From the IMG/VR virus record IMGVR_UViG_3300030103_002250, positions 1 through 20,966 of that record: a DNA stretch of 20,966 nt. One strand, given 5' to 3'. Source of the DNA: a virus. Shown here piece after piece: positions 14,337-19,829 of the stretch (its first letter is position 1; the number at the start of each line of letters is the position of its first letter). The notes beneath the pieces were generated by a model. That model made no database searches, was not told the origin of the DNA, and worked only from the letters and a program-made list of their open reading frames with translations. Position numbers and translations under genes: made by a program.

Positions 14337-14947
14337 CTAATCTTATATTCAAATTGGATTTGTTCACCATCGGCTTTTTTCCAGCCGGGGTATTGTTTGT
14401 CAAGAAAGGCCTGCGCTCTTGTCTTGTGCCTGTGCCACATGGTAACCGGATGCACTCGCTCGCCACTTGGCAAAATATAGAAGTCAGCTTTGATGCGCTT
14501 CGTCTCCGTGTAATTAGCGGCTCGATAAATTGTGCCGGTGTTTCCGACGCTTGTATCTGCATAGGTGCGGAGCGTGTGAATCATGGGAAAGGTATGTTTT
14601 AGATACTTGTGAAGCATCGACAAAACGATGGTCTCTGAATACTTTGGCATCTTGTCGTCAAGCCACATGCGATCAAATTCCACAACACCCTCTTCTTTTT
14701 TTTTGGGCCTTATGCCATATCCGATTTGAACCGCACCACACAGGCCGCCCCTATACATAACAACCAAGCTACAAAAACTATTTGTACATGGTTTCTTGCT
14801 ATAATGGTGTCGGGCAACGATACGGTCAACTTCCGACTTGTCAGCTCGCAAAATACAGATGTCTTTCTTGCTGTGTTGCCAACCAACAATTTGACCGAAT
14901 AGGTCTTTAACTGGTCCGGCCTTGTAGTGCTTTGGCTTGTGTCTCAT
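14333..14947 (-). CDS. Mom-like GNAT-fold DNA modification protein (204 aa)
   Basis: Phage Mu Mom, an acetyltransferase-fold enzyme, converts adenine in DNA to a carbamoylmethyl derivative that blocks host restriction. This protein has the family's recurring features as I remember them: IVARHHYSKKP (residues 43-53), a central LVVMYRGGLCGAVQIGYG strand pair, EFDRMWLDDKMPKYSETIVL (90-109) resembling the GNAT cofactor region, and YADTSVGNTGTIYRAANYTE (129-148). A basic KTRAQAFLDKQYPGWKK end follows. Exact catalytic residues cannot be assigned here. The gene is AT-richer (stretches near 40% GC) than TerL beside it (local values above 60%), which suggests separate acquisition. It sits between TerS and TerL and overlaps TerL as GTGA, so it would be made with the packaging genes, in time to modify DNA before encapsidation. 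It contains a nine-A run at codons for PKKKEE (14704-14696). Confidence 0.78.
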   Translation of the reverse strand: MRHKPKHYKAGPVKDLFGQIVGWQHSKKDICILRADKSEVDRIVARHHYSKKPCTNSFCSLVVMYRGGLCGAVQIGYGIRPKKKEEGVVEFDRMWLDDKMPKYSETIVLSMLHKYLKHTFPMIHTLRTYADTSVGNTGTIYRAANYTETKRIKADFYILPSGERVHPVTMWHRHKTRAQAFLDKQYPGWKKADGEQIQFEYKIR

Positions 14948-15038
14948 TCGGTCTTGTTTGGCCCGTAAAGGGAGGCAGTTTTACAACATGCCTAGGTATT
15001 AAGGAATTGCCTGTGCGTTTGCTTGCATGGGATTCCCT
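14948..15038 (-). other. Intergenic segment between TerS and the Mom-like gene
   Basis: This 91-base stretch is the longest gap in the window. It carries an 8-bp perfect inverted repeat, TAAAGGGA (14966-14973) and TCCCTTTA (15034-15041), the latter including the TerS stop codon. Between them are shorter pairs (AGGCA 14973-14977 with TGCCT 14989-14993; GGAAT 15003-15007 with ATTCC 15032-15036). I see no clear TAnnTTTG-type Bacteroidota promoter and no T-run terminator. It may be a structured leader or processing site for the Mom-TerL message, or a scar of insertion. Confidence 0.4.
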
Positions 15039-15401
15039 TTAAGATACGGTCGAATCGTCAGACACAAACCACGAGAGCGGCTTCTTATCGGCCACCTCAA
15101 TCTCTTGACGCTCGACGTACCCGCGCCCCTTGCCTTTGGTCTTCAAGAAAAAGATGGTGGCCGCTGGGTTGCCTTCTTTGATCAGCTTGTGCAGGTGGCT
15201 CTCGGCAAAGTCCAACGTTCGGTTCTCGATGCCCTTGACGGCCTCCCGGTACTCGGGGTCGTCCTTCATCCATTGGTAATGCGTCGTGCGTCCTACGCCT
15301 ACGGCATTGCAAGCCGTCGTCACGATACCCAGCGAACGCTCCAAGGCTTCGAGCATTGCCTCTTTTTTGGTGTTCGTCTTGTTCTGTTTTACTGCTTCCA
15401 T
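15039..15401 (-). CDS. terS: Terminase small subunit (120 aa)
   Basis: TerS recognises phage DNA and hands it to TerL. The protein begins MEAVKQNKTNTKKEAMLEAL and has an N-terminal helix-turn-helix of the terminase type (SLGIVTTACNAVGVGRTTHYQWMKDDPEYREAV, split here as SLGIVTTACNAVGVG and RTTHYQWMKDDPEY, about residues 23-55). A helical oligomerisation region follows (NRTLDFAESHLHKLIKEGNP), then a TIFFLKTKGKGRGYVERQEI segment characteristic of small terminases. Length and composition are normal. The start overlaps the end of the methyltransferase gene by 13 bases. In this genome the Mom-like gene separates it from TerL. Confidence 0.87.
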   Translation of the reverse strand: MEAVKQNKTNTKKEAMLEALERSLGIVTTACNAVGVGRTTHYQWMKDDPEYREAVKGIENRTLDFAESHLHKLIKEGNPAATIFFLKTKGKGRGYVERQEIEVADKKPLSWFVSDDSTVS

Positions 15402-16522
15402 AGCTCTGCCTTTTTACCTGTGAAGTCCTCCCATCGCTTTACGATTACGTCGCAGTATTTGGGGTCAAGTTCCATGCCGTAGCATTTGCGCCCTGTCTTC
15501 TCTGCCGCTATGAGGGTGGAGCCTGAACCTAAAAATAGGTCCACAATGTTCGTTCGACCCTTGCCCCAACGTTCAAAAAACCACTCGGCCAACTTAATTG
15601 GCTTTTGTGTAGGGTGTACACGCTTGTCTTCACTCCTTGCTTCAAAATGGCCTGTTTGTCTCAAAATTCGGCACATTTCTCGCTTGTGTTTTGCTTTGCT
15701 CCAACACAACTCAAAGTCACTTCCAAATGCTTTATCAAGTAGCCCTATATTTTCTTCATTGCTTCGTTTGTCCCATACAATCCAGCTTCCAAGGTTGGGG
15801 TAATTTCTGCCCAATGTCTCAACGTAGTAGTCCGCACCCCACAAAAATACCTCGTCACAATACTCAAAAGAAGAGAGCACTAAACTTGCGTCAAATTGCA
15901 CATCGTCGCCAATGACACGGTCGTGCTTCAACGACGTGGAAGTCATTTTGGTGTAGTCCGTATCTAAATTCATTCCATAGGGCGGGTCAGTCAAGACCAT
16001 GTCAGCCTTCTCTCCGTTCATGAGGCGCTCTACGTCTTCCGCCTTGGTCGAGTCTCCACACAGAAGGCGGTGATCTCCCAAGAGCCAAAGGTCGCCGGGT
16101 TTGGTTGTCGGCTCTTCCGGCACTTCTGGTACCTCGTCCTCATCGGTCAAACCTTCCACGGGCGCCTGTTCTAGTGGCACTTCCAAGCCCCACTCGTTGA
16201 GCTCTTCGGCGTCCCACTCGTTAGCAAGCAAGTCCCAGTCCCACTCCCCTGCGCTCACGTTGTCCTTGATCATGGCCCGCTTCTGCTTCGCCTCGTCCCA
16301 GTTAACTACGACACAGGGCACCTCCTTCCATCCTAACGCGACGCAGGCACGCAGTCTTTGGTTGCCTGCAATCACCTCATAATTTTCGTTCACAATGAGG
16401 GGACGGGCGTGTACGAGTTCTGGGTCTTCGGCGATAGACCGCATAAGTTGCTCCATCTTATTCTCCCGGATGGCTCGCGGGTTATTCGGGCTCGTTCTGA
16501 GCTTGCTCGTCTCGATAAGCAT
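15389..16522 (-). CDS. ParB-like domain fused to DNA adenine/cytosine-N4 methyltransferase (377 aa)
   Basis: The N-terminal 115 residues (MLIETSKLRTSPNNPRAIRE, then EVIAGNQRLRACVALGWKEV) form a ParB/sulfiredoxin-like domain. An acidic linker follows (PEVPEEPTTKPGDLW), then a methyltransferase with DPPY at residues 179-182 and the cofactor motif VDLFLGSGST at about 327-336, so the motif order is beta class. Such enzymes methylate exocyclic amino groups and protect phage DNA or regulate it. The specificity region (around residues 190-310) is AT-rich (lines near 35-42% GC) while the flanks are 50-60% GC, pointing to mosaic exchange. I choose the ATG at 16522; an upstream ATG at 16540 is possible, and both overlap the preceding gene. 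The end overlaps the TerS start. The earlier ATG of the open frame would lie inside another gene and is unlikely. Confidence 0.87.
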   Translation of the reverse strand: MLIETSKLRTSPNNPRAIRENKMEQLMRSIAEDPELVHARPLIVNENYEVIAGNQRLRACVALGWKEVPCVVVNWDEAKQKRAMIKDNVSAGEWDWDLLANEWDAEELNEWGLEVPLEQAPVEGLTDEDEVPEVPEEPTTKPGDLWLLGDHRLLCGDSTKAEDVERLMNGEKADMVLTDPPYGMNLDTDYTKMTSTSLKHDRVIGDDVQFDASLVLSSFEYCDEVFLWGADYYVETLGRNYPNLGSWIVWDKRSNEENIGLLDKAFGSDFELCWSKAKHKREMCRILRQTGHFEARSEDKRVHPTQKPIKLAEWFFERWGKGRTNIVDLFLGSGSTLIAAEKTGRKCYGMELDPKYCDVIVKRWEDFTGKKAELWKQ

Positions 16523-16718
16523 CTGCGGCGTTGAGGACATTGCGAAGGGTTTCTCTGATGTGATAATCTGACACGGCCAAGTTGAGGAGTATCTCCCAGC
16601 TCTCGGTGTCTTTGTGGAATACTCCAAAGTTAGCCACGTCTTCGCCTGTATCCGTTCGTGTAAACACAAGGAAGTCGTCGCTCTCGTTGAGCATCCTCTT
16701 GACTTTTCTAAGGGTCAT
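16482..16718 (-). CDS. Hypothetical protein (78 aa)
   Basis: The ATG at 16718 overlaps the stop of the DnaA-like gene (ATGA), which fixes the start better than the longer frame. The product begins MTLRKVKRMLNESDDFLVFT and contains GEDVANFGVFHKDTESWEIL and a helical, charged C-terminus ending QNEPE. I recognise no motif. The alternation of short strands in the first half and helix in the second suggests a small folded soluble protein. It lies between a DnaA-like protein and the methyltransferase, hence probably early or middle expressed. Confidence 0.66.
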   Translation of the reverse strand: MTLRKVKRMLNESDDFLVFTRTDTGEDVANFGVFHKDTESWEILLNLAVSDYHIRETLRNVLNAADAYRDEQAQNEPE

Positions 16719-17044
16719 GCGTTGATAAATTTCTTGTATTCGTTGTTGAACTTGCGGTCGATACTTATTAGCTCGTTGGCACGTCTGACCGAATAGCAAG
16801 AGGTTGTGTGGTTGGTGCGTGCTAAGGCGTGGGCAATTTCTTGGTATCTAAATCCATGATCGCGCAGGTACTTGCTTACGATGTGTCTAGTGTCTGCAAT
16901 GTGCCCTCGGCGGTTGCGGCTTACGAGGTCGCCCCACTCTAAGCCGAGCGCCTTGACACCACGCCGGGCGCGTTGCAAAACGAGGCTCTTATCGTATGAG
17001 AAGTCGTGAAGCATCCCAACGTTCAGGTAAAGGTTGTCAGTCAT
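16715..17044 (-). CDS. Stand-alone DnaA domain IV-like DNA-binding protein (109 aa)
   Basis: From about residue 45 the protein reads GHIADTRHIVSKYLRDHGFR, YQEIAHALARTNHTTSCYSV, RRANELISIDRKFNNEYKKF. This matches the C-terminal DNA-binding domain of DnaA, including the R-x-x-x-x-YLR helix and the xRxxHTT signature (here TNHTTS). There is no AAA+ ATPase domain, so it cannot act as a full DnaA. Isolated copies of this domain are common in Bacteroidota phages and may bind DnaA boxes or regulate early genes. I start at ATG 17044 (MTDNLYLNVGMLHDF), which overlaps the upstream stop by 8 bases; a start nine codons earlier is less likely. Confidence 0.8.
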   Translation of the reverse strand: MTDNLYLNVGMLHDFSYDKSLVLQRARRGVKALGLEWGDLVSRNRRGHIADTRHIVSKYLRDHGFRYQEIAHALARTNHTTSCYSVRRANELISIDRKFNNEYKKFINA

Positions 17045-17186
17045 CTTGCCCATCTCTCCACTGTTTAGCACATATCGCCATGCGTTGGCGCTCGTTAGGG
17101 TATTCTTCTGTCATGGTATTGTCAGCCATGCAGCGTCCGAGATACTCGGTCATCTTCTCGGTCTTTTCAGGTTTGGGAATCGGCAT
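17037..17186 (-). CDS. Small conserved Cys/Trp-motif phage protein (49 aa)
   Basis: The 49-residue product begins MPIPKPEKTEKMTEYLGRCM and continues TEEYPNERQRMAICAKQW. This is the 'PxPxxxExxxxyxxRCMxxxxxxxEYPxxxQRxAICxxxW' pattern that I remember from many Bacteroidota phages, usually at the head of larger head proteins or alone. The two Cys (residues 19 and 39) and Trp 43 are in the expected places. The gene overlaps both neighbours (20 bases upstream, 8 bases downstream). Function unknown. Confidence 0.76.
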   Translation of the reverse strand: MPIPKPEKTEKMTEYLGRCMADNTMTEEYPNERQRMAICAKQWRDGQDD

Positions 17187-17556
17187 TGTGTACGAGTTCT
17201 TTGAGTTGTTGTAGTAGCTTTCTGTTACAGGCGGCGCATCCGCTTGCCTTTTGTCCTCCCAAAAACTTCCGGGCCAGCTCTGTGAGTTCTCCCTTGGTTC
17301 TTAGGTCATTGTTGCGGTTTAGAAATTCACGTATCTGCTCGACGTCCTTGGGTGTTACAATCGCCTCCCACTTGTCCAGAGGGCATGAGGCAACCTTGAG
17401 CTTTGTCTTGGCGGGCATATAGCACCCACACAAAGGAGAGTCTGTAAAGGCTTCCGTCACCAAGGGGCCACAGCTCTTGGTATTCTCTACATAGTGCTCG
17501 CAATTGCGGCACGTGGCGAGGCGTTCAGCCCTTAAATGAGCGTTGACGAATAACAC
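17167..17556 (-). CDS. Cysteine-rich, probable zinc-binding protein (129 aa)
   Basis: The protein contains C16-x2-C19, C29, C43-x-C45, C58 in a CPLDKW context, and a separate C107-x2-C110 pair near the end. The first cluster with the trailing CP-x-x-KW is a small treble-clef-like pattern common in Bacteroidota phage proteins (TCRNCEHY ... GCYMPAKTKLKVASCPLDKW). Middle residues 68-100 are helical and charged. The only available start is GTG at 17556, inside the sigma-like gene, so the first dozen residues are less certain. Function unknown; a DNA- or RNA-binding regulator is possible. I considered a Mu Com-like activator of the Mom-like gene, but nothing beyond zinc ligands supports it. Confidence 0.7.
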   Translation of the reverse strand: MLFVNAHLRAERLATCRNCEHYVENTKSCGPLVTEAFTDSPLCGCYMPAKTKLKVASCPLDKWEAIVTPKDVEQIREFLNRNNDLRTKGELTELARKFLGGQKASGCAACNRKLLQQLKELVHNADSQT

Positions 17557-18010
17557 TGCGCAGTTTTTTCTTAGAGTTAGAGATAGACTTGTACAGGACG
17601 TTCACTTCAATACCCGATTGCTTGCCGAGTTCTACCATGCTCCACCCGTCAAGATATAACTCTAAAACGGTTCTGTCAAACCAAGAGAGGTGGTTAGCCA
17701 TGAGCAGAGCCTCTTCCTTTCTTATGGCCTCTTGTAGGTCGTAGTTAGAAATGTGCTGGTAGTCGGGGGCGTCTGTGATCTTGTACAGCTTGCGGAAGGT
17801 CCCCGTGCTAAGGTTCCACATAGAGGTGTGGACGTAGCCGGGGAGGTTGTCGAGTATGTTCTCATTCTTACGGAGGGCCAGCACGCACGAGAGGTACGTG
17901 TGGTGCAAGAGGTCGTCAGAATCGCGATGGAGGCGCCGCGCCACGTTGGCGAGGTCTCCGTAATTCTTCACAAACCAAGCATCAAAGTCCTTTCGTGCTT
18001 TTGAGCTCAT
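17525..18010 (-). CDS. Sigma-70-like transcription factor (161 aa)
   Basis: From ATG 18010 (MSSKARKDFDAWFVKNYGDL) the protein has a region 2-like helical part, with RLHRDSDDLLHHTYLSCVLA and NLPGYVHTSMWNLS at about residues 27-70. A C-terminal region 4-like helix-turn-helix follows (LSWFDRTVLELYLDGWSMVE, LGKQSGIEVNVLYKSISNSK, about 108-148). Size and layout match small ECF-type sigma factors and their phage relatives. It could redirect host RNA polymerase to middle or late phage promoters, which would explain why I find no ordinary host-like promoter in front of the late genes; this is inference. It overlaps the NinG-like gene by 29 bases and the zinc protein gene by 32. Confidence 0.76.
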   Translation of the reverse strand: MSSKARKDFDAWFVKNYGDLANVARRLHRDSDDLLHHTYLSCVLALRKNENILDNLPGYVHTSMWNLSTGTFRKLYKITDAPDYQHISNYDLQEAIRKEEALLMANHLSWFDRTVLELYLDGWSMVELGKQSGIEVNVLYKSISNSKKKLRSVIRQRSFKG

Positions 18011-18368
18011 CGACTTTTCGCTTGTAGTGGTGATACAGGGCTTCGAGTTCGTCGCGGGAGAACTTGCGCGTCTTCTTTGATTCAATCATAATACTCTCCG
18101 CCGTGCCTTCTCCGTACTGCTGGTCAAGGTGTATAGAAAAGAGGTACTGTTCGCCAGACCTAAAGCCGTTGCAACGCTTACACTGAAATTGGACATTGCC
18201 TTCCGCGTGCCATCGAGTGCTCATACACGCTCGGCTCATGAAGTGCCCAGCGTCTACCTCTGTCCAATGTCTCACGGATCCGCAGGTATAACACTCTCCA
18301 TACCCTCTGTCGTCACTCGCCCGAAGGCGGATGTACTGACTGAACACCGTGTCCACCTTCTTTACCAT
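17982..18368 (-). CDS. ninG: NinG/Rap-like recombination endonuclease (128 aa)
   Basis: Lambda NinG (Rap) is a structure-specific endonuclease acting on recombination branches. From ATG 18368 (MVKKVDTVFSQYIRLRASDD) the protein shows the family pattern: C26-x2-C29 (ECYTCG), then WTEVDAGHFMSRACMSTRWH with D39-x2-H42 and H54, and C63-x2-C66 (FQCKRCNGFRSG). The YLFSIHLDQQYG segment is also standard. The C-terminus is a basic helix (RDELEALYHHYKRKVDELKS). A longer frame runs upstream into the previous gene and lacks homology-like content. The gene sits between a conserved phage gene and the sigma-like gene in the replication/recombination cluster. Confidence 0.86.
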   Translation of the reverse strand: MVKKVDTVFSQYIRLRASDDRGYGECYTCGSVRHWTEVDAGHFMSRACMSTRWHAEGNVQFQCKRCNGFRSGEQYLFSIHLDQQYGEGTAESIMIESKKTRKFSRDELEALYHHYKRKVDELKSTKGL

Positions 18369-18960
18369 CGCGCTCCGGTTGGGAGTTCGGGTACGGGATG
18401 TGCTCCCACCGCCCGTTCTTGACTTGGACCCGCTTGATGTCTGCCCCCTTTTGGAGTTCTTTGGTTTCCTCTTCACGTCTCTTCTTGTAGTTGGCGTACA
18501 GGCTGTCAAGCTGATCGTCCGAGAGGCGTGTGGGTGCGTGCTTTTTTAGCTCGTTCCAGTTGCCTTCCCTTACGGCTGCTCTCTCGCCTTCGTACTGCTG
18601 AAATATATCGACAAGTTCGGGAAGTTTCAAACGCTCGTAACCGGGGCGGTATTCGCCCGTCTTGAGGCGGTGCATGATGATGGCCCACTCTTCGAGCTTC
18701 ATGGCCGGGAAGGTGTCCCGCAGATGGTGTACTGCGTCGAGTACGTCCCTGTCTGCTGTTATACTCTTGTTGTAGTCAAGATACTGAAGGGTCTCTTTCA
18801 GCATAATGATTAGTGCCGCCTCTGTTTTGGCGGGGGCCTCTCGGTACGCTACAAGTACATTCGTTCCTTTACTCCATGCTTTCTCCGGAGTCAGCCGCGA
18901 GGCGGCGGAGATGTTCTGCAAGGAGAGTGCCGTCGCTCGGGCCAGGTCGCTTGGTTTCAT
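18313..18960 (-). CDS. Conserved phage protein of replication region (215 aa), unknown function
   Basis: The protein starts MKPSDLARATALSLQNISAA at ATG 18960 and is mostly helical. A core TLQYLDYNKSITADRDVLDA, then TFPAMKLEEWAIIMHRLKTG and LPELVDIFQQYEGER, matches a recurrent Bacteroidota phage/plasmid family with a conserved 'lxxxexxxixxxikxGxYxxxxxrl...ixxxlxxYxxeR' segment (from memory, a DUF6633-type protein). No catalytic motif is visible. It follows the replication initiator, with a 92-base overlap, and precedes NinG, so a role as replication accessory or helicase-loader-like protein is possible but unproven. The C-terminal 40 residues are charged and low complexity. Confidence 0.72.
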   Translation of the reverse strand: MKPSDLARATALSLQNISAASRLTPEKAWSKGTNVLVAYREAPAKTEAALIIMLKETLQYLDYNKSITADRDVLDAVHHLRDTFPAMKLEEWAIIMHRLKTGEYRPGYERLKLPELVDIFQQYEGERAAVREGNWNELKKHAPTRLSDDQLDSLYANYKKRREEETKELQKGADIKRVQVKNGRWEHIPYPNSQPERDGKEGGHGVQSVHPPSGE

Positions 18961-19561
18961 TCTTTTGGTTTTTGAGGGGGAAGATACCCTGCCAGCCGTT
19001 TGCGATGCTTTGGTGTATCATCTGTACGGCTGTGGCCTCGTCCCCTTGTGAATCGTTCTGCAATTTGTGGAGGGCGGCTTGCTCGCCGCGCTGGGTGTAC
19101 CTCTTTGTCCCTCGTTCTTTGCGCTCTTGCTTCCACACATCCCAAGCCTCTGCAAATTCTTTGGACTCAAAAGGCAACACCACCCCCCTCTCTTTTATTG
19201 TATTGTTCTTTGTTCTTTCTCTTGTATTAGTAGAGGTAACATTTGGGGATGCTGCCTCCCCTTTTTGGGTACTCTGCCTCCCCATTTTGGGGATGCTGCC
19301 TGCACGAGTAGTAACGCATCTTACTCGTCCATTGAAAGTTACCTCTACAAACCCACGCTCTGCGAGCTTGCGGAGGCTTCTTCCAATCGTGTTTCGAGAT
19401 ATGCCGTACTCTGATTGTATGGTGTCGTTCGACTTCATGAACGAGCGACCGTTGCCCGTGAAGCTGTCTATCTCCGCGAGCAAGGCCTTCTCCACCAAGG
19501 TGAGGTCCTTGTCCAACCAAATCTCTGCGGCTATCCATACGCCCTTAAACGTTCTCTCCAT
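18869..19561 (-). CDS. Winged-helix replication initiator-like protein (230 aa) containing the putative origin
   Basis: I start at ATG 19561 (MERTFKGVWIAAEIWLDKDL). Residues about 20-80 form a winged helix (TLVEKALLAEIDSF, SNDTIQSEYGISRNTIGRSL, RKLAERGFVEVTFNGRV), the type found at the N-terminus of phage replication initiators. The linker (87-130) is polar and disordered, and it is encoded by the direct repeats and AT-rich tract described separately. The C-terminal part has FAEAWDVWKQERKERGTKRY and AVQMIHQSIANGWQGIFPLK, the 'W-x-x-W ... I-x-x-SIxxGWxGIF' pattern of phage replication proteins that recruit the helicase. By analogy with lambda O, the winged helix would bind the repeats in its own gene. 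It is followed by the conserved replication-region protein with a 92-base overlap. Confidence 0.8.
   Translation of the reverse strand: MERTFKGVWIAAEIWLDKDLTLVEKALLAEIDSFTGNGRSFMKSNDTIQSEYGISRNTIGRSLRKLAERGFVEVTFNGRVRCVTTRAGSIPKMGRQSTQKGEAASPNVTSTNTRERTKNNTIKERGVVLPFESKEFAEAWDVWKQERKERGTKRYTQRGEQAALHKLQNDSQGDEATAVQMIHQSIANGWQGIFPLKNQKNETKRPGPSDGTLLAEHLRRLAADSGESME
19191..19348. other. Putative replication origin inside the initiator gene
   Basis: The segment combines a 40-base AT-rich tract (19191-19230, 10 G/C of 40 by my count), three direct repeats of 22-bp period (19242-19301), and a 7-bp dyad ACGAGTA/TACTCGT (19304-19310 and 19322-19328). An 11-bp perfect inverted repeat, GTAGAGGTAAC (19230-19240) and GTTACCTCTAC (19338-19348), brackets the repeats. 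It lies in the linker-coding part of the initiator gene with the AT-rich tract on one side, as in ori-lambda inside gene O. Origin function is inferred. Confidence 0.62.
19242..19301. repeat. Three 22-bp-period direct repeats (iteron candidates)
   Basis: The units start at 19242, 19264 and 19286: TTTGGGGATGCTGCCT, TTTGGGTACTCTGCCT and TTTGGGGATGCTGCCT. The outer two are identical over 16 bases and the middle differs at three or four. The spacer is CCCCTT or CCCCAT. The period is exactly 22 bp, two DNA turns, and not a multiple of three. The repeats are therefore read in different frames and give different peptides, so conservation is at the DNA level. Confidence 0.78.
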
Positions 19562-19574
19562 GTGGTGAATATAG

Positions 19575-19602
19575 GGGGAGGCAATACACCTCCCCTTTTT
19601 TT
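19575..19602 (+). terminator. Intrinsic terminator on the plus strand, opposite to the genes
   Basis: On the plus strand, GGGGAGG (19575-19581), a 7-base loop CAATACA and CCTCCCC (19589-19595) form a perfect 7-bp stem, extendable by a G-T and an A-T pair. It is followed by seven T (19596-19602). It lies in the 40-base gap between the initiator and the upstream HTH gene. Read on the minus strand it lacks a T-run after the hairpin (CTATATTCACC), so it acts only against rightward transcription. Confidence 0.7.
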
Positions 19603-19829
19603 CATGTGTCCCTTGTTGGTTCAAGCTCTTTGAGCTCGTGCTCCCGGTACTCTACTTCTCCGTGGAGTTGTAGGTACGTGGTGTTCTTCTCCTCCACGAT
19701 CTGCTTAGCGTGCTTGAGGATACCCCGAGGGTTGTAGCGCAGCCAGTTTCCCACCGTTTGTTCTGTTACCCCGAGCTGGGCGGCGCACTCTTTCTGTGTG
19801 CCGTAGTGCTTCTTTATAAAGTCTCTCAT
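19602..19829 (-). CDS. Cro/CI-type helix-turn-helix protein (75 aa)
   Basis: The gene starts at ATG 19829, overlapping the upstream stop as ATGA. The product begins MRDFIKKHYGTQKECAAQLG, and TQKECAAQLGVTEQTVGNWL (residues about 10-30) is a textbook helix-turn-helix with the AAxLGVxxxTVxxW pattern. A YNPRGILKHAKQIVEEKN helix and an acidic C-terminus follow. It is likely a small transcription regulator of the early region, or an accessory origin-binding protein. It directly precedes the initiator gene with a 40-base gap that carries the antisense terminator. Confidence 0.8.
   Translation of the reverse strand: MRDFIKKHYGTQKECAAQLGVTEQTVGNWLRYNPRGILKHAKQIVEEKNTTYLQLHGEVEYREHELKELEPTRDT

Noticed and set aside
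17167-17556. Cys-rich protein as a Mu Com-like activator of the Mom-like gene
   Set aside because: Only the zinc ligands are shared in kind; length, spacing and distance from the Mom-like gene do not support the link.
18813-19568. Plus-strand open frame (251 codons) opposite the initiator gene
   Set aside because: Shadow of the initiator and the next gene; Cys/Leu/Phe-rich without recognisable domains. The antisense terminator at 19575-19602 could serve a non-coding RNA instead.
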